Part shown: positions 16,373 to 23,774 of the stretch, in pieces
Numbering within the stretch: the first letter of the stretch is position 1
Layout: each line of letters opens with the position of its first letter
Origin: Acidobacteriota bacterium
GTDB taxonomy: Bacteria; Acidobacteriota; Terriglobia; Bryobacterales; Bryobacteraceae
Length of the DNA stretch: 64,000 nucleotides
Direction: 5' to 3'
Assembly: GCA_017307505.1 (NCBI GenBank)
Contig: JAFKEE010000048.1
Coordinates: 1 to 64,000 of the forward strand
Program-made: the position numbers and the translations under genes
Notes under the pieces: model-generated
What the model was told of the DNA's origin: nothing
The model's input: the letters and a program-made list of their open reading frames with translations, nothing else
Database searches by the model: none

Positions 16373-16699
16373 ATGACGGATATCCCCCTTGGAACCCTGG
16401 ACGTGATGGTGCTGCAGTGCCTGCATTCGATGGGGCGGCTGCATGGATATGGAATCGCGCGGCGGCTGGAACAGGTGAGCGAAGAGGCCCTGAAGTTGAA
16501 GCAGGGCACGATTTATCCGGCGCTGGTCCGGCTGCAGGAGAAGGGCTGGATCGCGGCGGAATGGGGGCTTTCGGAGAACAATCGAAAGGCGAAGTTCTAT
16601 TCGATCACGCGCACGGGGCGCAAACAGCTGGCGGTGGAGACCGCGCAGTGGAATGTGCTGGCGGGCACGATGGCGCGGCTCCTGAAGGGCTCTGAATGA
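16373..16699 (+). CDS. PadR-family transcription regulator (acidobacterial type)
   Basis: This 108-residue winged-helix repressor of the PadR family shows the family's IPLGTLDVMVLQCLHSMGRL, LHGYGIARRLEQ, LKLKQGTIYPALVRLQEKGW and YSITRTGRKQL. The WGLSENNRKAKFYSIT segment is typical of the acidobacterial PadR subgroup that sits next to duplicated permeases. Its stop codon overlaps the start of the ADOP gene by four bases (ATGA), so the two are translationally coupled. A GTG at 16346 in the same frame has AGGAG only three bases upstream; I prefer the ATG at 16373 because the family's conserved N-terminus begins there. An inverted repeat directly upstream suggests autoregulation. Confidence 0.9.
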   Translation: MTDIPLGTLDVMVLQCLHSMGRLHGYGIARRLEQVSEEALKLKQGTIYPALVRLQEKGWIAAEWGLSENNRKAKFYSITRTGRKQLAVETAQWNVLAGTMARLLKGSE

Positions 16700-19335
16700 T
16701 GCCGGACCTGCTCAGAGCGCTGCTGTTCCGGCTGGGCCGGTTGGTGCGCCGGAACCGGATCGACCGCGAGATCGACGATGAACTCGAGTTCCACCTCGAG
16801 GCGCTGATCGAGGAGAACCGGGCCCGGGGCATGACAGAGGACGAGTCGCGGCGGGAGGCGGCGCGCTCGCTTGGGGGCGCGACGCGCACGAAGGAAGAGT
16901 ACCGCGACGGGATGACATTCCCGCTGATCGAGTCGATTGGGAAGGATGCGTGGTACGGGCTGCGCGGGCTGCGGAGGGCTCCGGCATTTACGGTGACCGC
17001 CATCGCCGTGCTCGGTTTGGGGATTGGACTGAATGTCGGCCTGGTGTCGATCGTGCGGGCGTTGTGCTACCGCCCGCTACCCCTGCCGGGCGCGGAGCGG
17101 ATTGCCGGGATTACGCGGGGGCACCGCGTGTTGCCGTACAACCTGTTCGAGGCATTGCGGGACCAGGGCAAGGAGCACATCGACGTCGCGGCTTATGATC
17201 CCTATGCGACGGTGCAGGTGGGCAGTACGGCGGAAGCCACCGGCGGGAAGGCCCGGGCGGCGCTGGTGTCGGAGAATTTCTTCCGGGTGCTGAACGCCCG
17301 CGCTTCGATGGGCTCAGTATTCCAGCCCGGCGGCGCGGCGCCCGCGGCTGCAGCTGTTCTGAGCCAGCGTATGGCGGCGCGCTACTTCGGAGCCGCAGCG
17401 AATCCGGTTGGCGGCACGCTCCGATTGAATCAGCAGTTGTTCACGGTGATGGGTGTGATGCCGGCGGAGTTCCGGGGGCCCGACGTGATGCTGCCGGACG
17501 TTTGGATCCGGCTCAGCGACGAGGGGCTACTGCGGCCCGGGTATGACATCCGGAAGGATGCGGAGAACCGGCGGCTGATTCTCGTGGGCCGGCTGGCTCC
17601 GGCTGTCACCCGGCGGCAAGTGCAGGAGGAGTTGTCCGCGATCGCGGCGCGGGTGCCGGAGCGACGGGCCGAGGAGGAAGGTGTCTTTCCGATCGAGCTG
17701 CGGCCGGCGGTTCTCTTCCCGCTCAATTCCGAGATGCTGCCGTTCCTGTTCCTGCTGATGGCGCCCACAGGAATGGTGCTGTTGATTGCGTGTGCGAACC
17801 TGGCGAATCTCCTGCTGGCGCGGGCTTCGCGGCGCGGCAAGGAGATGGCGACGCGCCTGGCGCTGGGCGCAGGGCGCGGGCGCCTGGTACGGCAACTGAT
17901 GACGGAGAGTGTGCTGCTGGCGCTGCTTGGGGGCTTGGCGGGCACGCTGGTGGCCGCGCAACTGCTGCGGAGCGCGTCGCAGTTTCTGGGGGCACAGGCG
18001 TCGGGCATGGGCCTGGTGCTGCCTGAACTCCAACTGGATGCGGGCGTGTGGGCGTTCATGCTGGGGATTTCGCTGGTAGCGGCGGTGGCCTGCGGGATCA
18101 CGCCCGCGCTGAACGCGACGCGGCTGGACCTGGCGGCGGCGGTGAGGCAGGAGGGCGGGGGGACGCGCGGGTCGCGGACCCGGAACGCCCTGATGGTGGC
18201 GCAGGTGGCGGTGTGTTCAGTGCTGCTGTGCGCCGCCGGGTTGATGATTCGCAGCTTCCAGCAATCGCTAGCGACGGATCCGGGTTTCACGACGGACCGG
18301 GTGCTGGCCGTTCATTACGATCTGGCCAGCGCGGGTTATACCCCCGAGCGTGCGGCGGCATTTCAACAGCGAGTGGGCATGAGAGTGCGCTCTTCGCGGG
18401 CCGTGCGCAGCCTGGCCCTGGCCTCGTCGCCTCCGTTGTCCGACCGGCCGATGATTTCCATGCTGGTTTCCGGCGACGCCCGGGGCGACCGGCGCGCGAG
18501 CAGTCCGTATAACCGGGTGTCCCCGGAGTTCTTCCGGCTGTTCGGGATTGCGATCAGGGAGGGCCGGGTGTTCACAGAGCAGGAGATTGCAGCGGGGGCG
18601 CCGGTGGCGATTGTCAGCCAGGCGACAGCGCGGCGGCTGTGGCCGGGCGAGCCGGCTGTGGGAAAACGCTTTCGCATTCAGGACGACACGCCGCAGCCCT
18701 GGCGGGAGGTGGTGGGCGTGGCCGAGGATACTCGGAGCGTGTGGCTTTCGCGGGTAGATGAAAACTATGTGTACCTGCCGTTCGAGCCGAGCAAGCCGGA
18801 GTCGAATGCCCTGCTGGTGCAGTTGGATGGAGACACGCCCGCGGCCCGCACCGAGTTGACGGACAGCTTCCGGGCCATTGATCCGGAACTGCCGGTTTCG
18901 ATCGAGTCGATGAGCGAAGTGCTGAACCGTTGGCGGCTGCTGCCCCTGGCAGGTTCGGCGCTGGCGATGTGCCTGGGCGTGATGGCGCTGTGCCTGGCCG
19001 GAGTCGGGATGTACGGCGTCATGACTTACCTGGTCAGCCAGCGGAGGCGGGAGTTTGGGATTCGCGTGGCGCTGGGCGCGAGTAAGCCTGTCATCCTGAG
19101 GATGGTGTTCCGCCAGGGGTTCCGGATTGTGGCAGTGGGACTGGGGCTGGGCATGCTTGGCGCGGCGACGCTGGCGCGATTTCTGATGGGGTCGTTCTAC
19201 GGCCTGAGTCCTTATGATCCGCCGGCCTTCCTGTTCGTGCTGTGCTTCGTCGGCGCAGCGGCGATGGCGTCGATGTACGGGCCGGCGAAGCGAGCGGCGG
19301 AAGTGGATCCGGCGGCCTACCTGCGCGAGGAGTAG
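16696..19335 (+). CDS. ADOP-family duplicated MacB/FtsX-type permease
   Basis: This 879-residue membrane protein has an N-terminal cytoplasmic segment of about 80 residues (RIDREIDDELEFHLEALIEE, ARSLGG), a first transmembrane helix near residue 95 (FTVTAIAVLGLGIGLNVGLV), a large MacB-type periplasmic domain, a three-helix FtsX domain (MAPTGMVLLIACANLANLLL, RGKEMATRLALGAGRGRLVR) and a second periplasmic plus FtsX copy ending in RREFGIRVALGASKPVILRM. Two permease copies in one chain and the N-terminal extension match the acidobacterial duplicated orphan permease (TIGR03434) family. No ABC ATPase is adjacent, as described for the family. It is coupled to padR, which probably represses it. Substrate unknown; relatives work in mechanotransmission or export (MacB, LolC). 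Confidence 0.92.
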   Translation: MMPDLLRALLFRLGRLVRRNRIDREIDDELEFHLEALIEENRARGMTEDESRREAARSLGGATRTKEEYRDGMTFPLIESIGKDAWYGLRGLRRAPAFTVTAIAVLGLGIGLNVGLVSIVRALCYRPLPLPGAERIAGITRGHRVLPYNLFEALRDQGKEHIDVAAYDPYATVQVGSTAEATGGKARAALVSENFFRVLNARASMGSVFQPGGAAPAAAAVLSQRMAARYFGAAANPVGGTLRLNQQLFTVMGVMPAEFRGPDVMLPDVWIRLSDEGLLRPGYDIRKDAENRRLILVGRLAPAVTRRQVQEELSAIAARVPERRAEEEGVFPIELRPAVLFPLNSEMLPFLFLLMAPTGMVLLIACANLANLLLARASRRGKEMATRLALGAGRGRLVRQLMTESVLLALLGGLAGTLVAAQLLRSASQFLGAQASGMGLVLPELQLDAGVWAFMLGISLVAAVACGITPALNATRLDLAAAVRQEGGGTRGSRTRNALMVAQVAVCSVLLCAAGLMIRSFQQSLATDPGFTTDRVLAVHYDLASAGYTPERAAAFQQRVGMRVRSSRAVRSLALASSPPLSDRPMISMLVSGDARGDRRASSPYNRVSPEFFRLFGIAIREGRVFTEQEIAAGAPVAIVSQATARRLWPGEPAVGKRFRIQDDTPQPWREVVGVAEDTRSVWLSRVDENYVYLPFEPSKPESNALLVQLDGDTPAARTELTDSFRAIDPELPVSIESMSEVLNRWRLLPLAGSALAMCLGVMALCLAGVGMYGVMTYLVSQRRREFGIRVALGASKPVILRMVFRQGFRIVAVGLGLGMLGAATLARFLMGSFYGLSPYDPPAFLFVLCFVGAAAMASMYGPAKRAAEVDPAAYLREE

Positions 19336-19361
19336 CGTAGCGCGGGGCGGCGGTTTGAGGA

Positions 19362-20018
19362 TCAGTGACCGGCGCAGACGGACGAAGCGCGAGTAGAAGA
19401 GGCATCCAGGTAAGCGCAGGCGAGGAAGATGAGTTCGAGCTTCATCGCCTCGAACTGCTGCTCGGAAGCACCGGCCTCCAGGAGCCGGCGGGTCACTCCA
19501 GTCAGCGCACCCTGGAGCGTATCGGCGATGAGTTGGAGGTTGGCACCGGGCGCGTCACAGGCGGTGGAGAGCATGTGGACGATGGCCTTGTCGATCCGCG
19601 CCTGCATTTGCAGCGCGACGCTGGCTCCATCGATGTCGGAGCTGACGGCGTAGAAGGCTACACTCGTTTTCACCTTCCGTATTTTGACGTTGAGGAAGGC
19701 GGTGATGAGCGCGGTCACCATCTCGCGCGCGGTCTTCCCCTGCTGTTCCCTACAAACATGCTCGACCGCGGCCACTACTTCGGCGAGGTGGCGCTTCAAG
19801 GCCGCCTGCAGGAGGGCAGTTTTGTTGGGGAAGTATTGGTATAGGGTGCCGATGGAGACGCCCGCACGATCGGCTACGCGGGTGGTGGTGAGACGTTCCT
19901 TGCCGACCTGGAGCAAAACCTGAATAGTGGCCTGCAGAATCGCGTCCACACTAGCGGTGGAACGTGCCTGAACCGGTGTTTTACGGGGCTCCAGGACAGT
20001 GGGCGGACGTTGGGGCAA
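19362..20018 (-). CDS. TetR-family transcription repressor
   Basis: This 218-residue regulator has a TetR DNA-binding domain at residues 12-65 (RSTASVDAILQATIQVLLQV, TTTRVADRAGVSIGTLYQYF, PNKTALLQAAL). The C-terminal ligand and dimer domain is helical and not assignable. It starts with TTG at 20018, supported by AAGGAG seven bases upstream. It is divergent from the aldo-keto reductase gene across 85 bases that contain an 18-bp inverted repeat, so it most likely represses that gene and itself in response to a small aldehyde or related compound (inference). Confidence 0.9.
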   Translation of the reverse strand: MPQRPPTVLEPRKTPVQARSTASVDAILQATIQVLLQVGKERLTTTRVADRAGVSIGTLYQYFPNKTALLQAALKRHLAEVVAAVEHVCREQQGKTAREMVTALITAFLNVKIRKVKTSVAFYAVSSDIDGASVALQMQARIDKAIVHMLSTACDAPGANLQLIADTLQGALTGVTRRLLEAGASEQQFEAMKLELIFLACAYLDASSTRASSVCAGH

Positions 20019-20044
20019 ATGCGAACTCCTTTTGGGCGCGAAGC

Positions 20045-20062
20045 CACATCCAATCTGATGTG
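20045..20062. promoter_or_regulatory. Candidate TetR operator
   Basis: CACATC at 20045-20050 and GATGTG at 20057-20062 form a perfect inverted repeat with a six-base centre, in the middle of the TetR/reductase divergent region. TetR-family operators are usually palindromes of about this size in exactly this position. Confidence 0.5.
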
Positions 20063-20103
20063 CTCGCTGAACTTCAGGTAACAGGAGACCGAGGAAAACG
20101 ATT

Positions 20104-20988
20104 ATGACGACGCAGATTTTACCCGGCGGCCAATTTCCCCTTGCCGCGGCCGCGTTGACGGTGAACCGGATGGGCTATGGCGCGATGCAACTGGCGGGTC
20201 CAGGCGTGTGGGGACCGCCGCGCGATGTGGAGGAGGCGGTTGCCGTGCTGCGCGAGGCAGTGGCCAGCGGCGTGAATCATGTCGATACAAGCGATTTCTA
20301 TGGCCCGCATGTGACGAATCAGATCATCCGGCAGGCGCTTCATCCCTATCCGGAGAAGCTGGTGATCGTGACCAAGGTTGGTGCGCGGCGGGGGGATGAC
20401 AAGTCCTGGATTCCTGCGCTCTCCGCGGAGGAACTGACGAGCGGCGTTCATGACAACCTGCGCAACCTGGGAGTCGACGCGTTGGATGTCGTGAATCTCC
20501 GGGTAGGCGCGGTGATGGGGCCGGCGGAAGGATCCATTGAAGCGCCGCTGACGGTGCTGGCCGAGTTGAAGAGCAAAGGGCTGATCCGCCACCTTGGATT
20601 GAGCAATGTGACGCCCACGCAACTGGCGGAGGCCCAGAAGATCACTGAGATCGTGTGCGTTCAGAACCTGTACAACCTGGCGCACCGGACGGATGAAGCG
20701 TTCATCGATGCACTGGATGAGCAAGGGATCGCGTACGTGCCGTTTTTCCCGCTGGGCGGGTTCAGTCCGCTGCAGTCGGCCCGATTGGATGAGGCCGCGA
20801 AGACGCTGGGGGCTACGCCGATGCAGGTGGCGCTGGCCTGGCTGCTGCAACGGGCTCCGAATGTGCTGCTGATTCCGGGCACGTCCTCCCGCGGGCATCT
20901 CCGGGAGAATCTGGCGGCGGCCGGGTTGGAGATTCCAGCGGCGGTTCTGGCGGAACTGGAGCTGATTGGGGGCGGCGCCGGGCAGTAG
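20104..20988 (+). CDS. Aldo/keto reductase family oxidoreductase
   Basis: This 294-residue (alpha/beta)8-barrel NADPH-dependent reductase shows Asp and Tyr of the active site in HVDTSDFYGPHVTNQ, the catalytic Lys in VIVTKVGAR, and the cofactor region LLIPGTSSRGHLRENLAAAG near the C-terminus. The usual catalytic His position reads Arg in DVVNLRVGAVMGP. This NLR variant is known in the subgroup that includes E. coli YdbC-type enzymes and is not by itself a sign of inactivity. It probably reduces a small aldehyde or ketone. It stands alone, divergent from the TetR gene, with CAGGAGACCGAGGAAAA before the ATG. Confidence 0.9.
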   Translation: MTTQILPGGQFPLAAAALTVNRMGYGAMQLAGPGVWGPPRDVEEAVAVLREAVASGVNHVDTSDFYGPHVTNQIIRQALHPYPEKLVIVTKVGARRGDDKSWIPALSAEELTSGVHDNLRNLGVDALDVVNLRVGAVMGPAEGSIEAPLTVLAELKSKGLIRHLGLSNVTPTQLAEAQKITEIVCVQNLYNLAHRTDEAFIDALDEQGIAYVPFFPLGGFSPLQSARLDEAAKTLGATPMQVALAWLLQRAPNVLLIPGTSSRGHLRENLAAAGLEIPAAVLAELELIGGGAGQ

Positions 20989-21283
20989 ATTCCGGGGCGG
21001 GATTGAACCGTGCCGCCGGTAGAGTCTGCTCGGCTCCGCAGGTACACTTGCGGCCGTCGAGCTTTGCATGGGTTCCATGCGCGAGCGCCTTCAATCCCGC
21101 CTCTGCGAAGCCGCCATGGAGCAGGCAAGCTCTGAATTCAGTGTGAGTGCGGCCACATTCAGCCTGATCAAAACTGTTTATTTTGCTGGTATCGAATACG
21201 GCGAACCCGGGCGATACTGATAGGAATCCGCTTCGCCACTCGTCCTGGCGACTCTGGGTCGAAGATCTCCAAGGGAAGTTGTT

Positions 21284-23629
21284 ATGTCCTTCGGTGTCGA
21301 ATGTGCCCGGCGCTCTGCCGCGGCAGCGGCTGTATTCGCGTTGTTTTCCTCTTTCACGCTCACTGCGCAGACGTTGCCCAGCGGCACGGAGATACAGATC
21401 CGGTTGCGGCAGACTCTGTCCTCGTTTGGATCCCGCCAGGGGGATGAGATTCGAGCCGTAGTTATTGCCCCGGTGATGGCCGAGGGCGCGGTGGTCATCC
21501 CCCTGGGTGCCGAGATCCTCGGGACGGTGTCGGATACACGGCGCGTCGGCCTGGGCTTTGCGCGGGAGGCGGCGTGGATCCGGGTAGAGTTCAATGCCTT
21601 GCGGCTGCCGGGCGAACGAGATGCGGCCCTTGCCGGGAGGATCGCAAAGATCGACAACTCCAGGGAAGCGGTGGACGCGCAGGGGCGTATCAAGGGGATT
21701 CGTGCGACAGCAAGCCTGTCGAGTGTTCTGTCGGGGGTTGCCCTGTCCGCGGCGGCCTTGGATCCGATGTTGCTGGCCTTTGGATTTGCGTCGTCACTCT
21801 CGATGTTTCGAATCCCCGAGTCGGAGATTGTGCTGCCGACTGGGACGGAACTGCGCTTCCAGACGACGGAGCCCGTATCGCTGACAAAGACATTTCCCCC
21901 GGCGGCGCCGCCACTGGCCCGCTCCGACGAGCAGCGCGAGAGGTTGCAGGCTGTGATCAAGGGGCTGCCTTTCCGCACAACCACGGAGGGCGCCAACATT
22001 CCATCGGACCTGACCAACCTTGCCTTCCTGGGCTCGGAGAAGGCGGTGAAAGCCGCGTTCGATGCGGCGGGATGGGTGATCACCGACGTTCGTGACGCAC
22101 GTTCCTCCATTGGCGCCATGCGCTCGATTGTTGAGAACCAGGGCTACAAGGAAGCACCAATGTCGACCCTGCTGCTGGACGGGAAACCGCCGGCGGTCAC
22201 GTATTCCAAAACGTTGAATACCTTCTTTGAGCGGCACCACCTGCGGGTGTTTGCGCAGGAACCGGTGTTTGAAGGGCAGCCCGTATGGAGTTCCTCCTCG
22301 ACCCACGATTCCGGCATCGGCTTTTCGGTGGGGCAGAAGACATTCATCCACCTGATTGATGAGAATATCGACGAGGAACGGGACAAGGTTGTCAACGACA
22401 TGATTCTGACGGGGTGCGTCTCCGGGGTGGAAATTGTTGCGAGACCCTGGGTTCCGCTGGACGCATCCAACTCGACGGGCGACAAACTGGTGACGGACGG
22501 CCGCATTGCCGTGATCCGCTTGAACGAGTGCACGAATCCCATCCGTGCGGATGCGCCAGCACCCGGCGCCGAGTCGGTGGGCACACGGCCTAATCTGCCG
22601 GGCCGGGCCACCCGCAACACCATGTTGACCCTGCGGAACGACATACTGCGCGGGAACATTGTCTATCAAGGGTATGAGGGGATCCGGTCCAGCGTCCATG
22701 TCATAAAGGCGAGGAATACGAAGAAGAATCCAGCCGCCGAGCCGCCGGCGTTCAACTATGCCGGACAGTCGTGGAAGATCGTGGCGGGAGCGCAGAAGCT
22801 GGCGCCAGCGCATGGGGCTCCGCGAGAACCCGGGATGCGTGGATCGACATTCCAGACAACCCGGGCACAACCGGAGAACTGGGCCACGTTTCTGGAGTTC
22901 AGCGCCAGCGGCGGCTACTCCCGCTTCGGCAATTCGCGCTTTTCGACGCAACCGATTGTCCTGAATCTCGTTCTGCCTGAAGGATTCCTGGCGCAGGCGG
23001 GCGCGGAAGGTGTCTCCGCGCTGCGTCCGGGTTGGAACATCGCAGGCAGCACCACGTTCAACGCCCATAGGCGGTTCTCCCATGAGTTGGGTTTCGCCTT
23101 GAACGCGACAAAGTTCGCGATCACATTTCAGGTTCCTGTAATCAACTCCCGCAGTGTTCTGAAGCAGGATGCGCAGATCCGTCAGTTCCACTACGCGCTG
23201 CTGATCCATGCGAGGCCGAATGGAGCCAGGCTGAGGCCCTACCTGGCGGTGGGTGGAGGCATGCAGTCGGTCCGGTTGACGGAGGCGGCCGAGGAGGGCA
23301 ATCCATATCTGAAGTTCTTTTTCAAAGACGCGAATATTATCTACAGTGCGTTCCGATTCGGCAGTCTCCCCCCGCTGGAAGGCGGGGGGATTTTTCAACC
23401 GACGGCGCACTATGGGGTGGGGGTGAAGTATCACGCGTCACGGCGGCTGGTGCTGCGCGCGGACTACCGGGAGACCCTATCGGCGCAGCCCGACTTCTGG
23501 ACCAAATCATATCCATCCCTGCTGTCCCTGCAATTCAGCGGCGGCGGCTACCTGGGGTTACCTCCGCTGGTGAAGGAGGGAGTGATGCGCCACCAGCGGA
23601 TTTCACTCGGTGTGGGGATTACTTTCTAG
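21284..23629 (+). CDS. LssY C-terminal-domain protein fused to an outer-membrane-barrel-like region
   Basis: The 781-residue exported protein begins with a signal peptide (residues 1-29, ending LTAQ). Residues 30-200 form a domain common in acidobacterial secreted proteins (PSGTEIQIRLRQTLSSFGSR, GAEILGTVSD). Residues 235-400 match the LssY C-terminal domain (LTNLAFLGSEKAVKAAFDAA, GWVITD, YSKTLNTFFERHHLRVFAQE, HDSGIGFS, HLIDENIDEERD). After a charged linker, residues 545-781 read as an eight-strand-type beta-barrel with alternating pattern and a terminal aromatic (ISLGVGITF, ending in Phe). LssY in Legionella was named from a type I secretion locus, but the domain's role is unsettled. The barrel suggests the LssY part is displayed at the outer membrane. 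Monocistronic as far as seen. Confidence 0.8.
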   Translation: MSFGVECARRSAAAAAVFALFSSFTLTAQTLPSGTEIQIRLRQTLSSFGSRQGDEIRAVVIAPVMAEGAVVIPLGAEILGTVSDTRRVGLGFAREAAWIRVEFNALRLPGERDAALAGRIAKIDNSREAVDAQGRIKGIRATASLSSVLSGVALSAAALDPMLLAFGFASSLSMFRIPESEIVLPTGTELRFQTTEPVSLTKTFPPAAPPLARSDEQRERLQAVIKGLPFRTTTEGANIPSDLTNLAFLGSEKAVKAAFDAAGWVITDVRDARSSIGAMRSIVENQGYKEAPMSTLLLDGKPPAVTYSKTLNTFFERHHLRVFAQEPVFEGQPVWSSSSTHDSGIGFSVGQKTFIHLIDENIDEERDKVVNDMILTGCVSGVEIVARPWVPLDASNSTGDKLVTDGRIAVIRLNECTNPIRADAPAPGAESVGTRPNLPGRATRNTMLTLRNDILRGNIVYQGYEGIRSSVHVIKARNTKKNPAAEPPAFNYAGQSWKIVAGAQKLAPAHGAPREPGMRGSTFQTTRAQPENWATFLEFSASGGYSRFGNSRFSTQPIVLNLVLPEGFLAQAGAEGVSALRPGWNIAGSTTFNAHRRFSHELGFALNATKFAITFQVPVINSRSVLKQDAQIRQFHYALLIHARPNGARLRPYLAVGGGMQSVRLTEAAEEGNPYLKFFFKDANIIYSAFRFGSLPPLEGGGIFQPTAHYGVGVKYHASRRLVLRADYRETLSAQPDFWTKSYPSLLSLQFSGGGYLGLPPLVKEGVMRHQRISLGVGITF

Positions 23630-23774
23630 GCGGCCCGTCCGGCCGGCGAGGCGGGCCGTCAGTGTCGACGGCCACGAGGAAAACGGCGGTGATGGCAGGG
23701 TCCGCGGCGGGATGAGGCAACATCAAGCAGGACGCGGGTCCCCCGGGGGCTGGGGCCTCCTCCATAATGACTGA

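Noticed and set aside
21794-23434. 546-codon minus-strand frame
   Set aside because: It lies antisense to the LssY-domain gene, whose plus-strand product has a signal peptide and clear domains.
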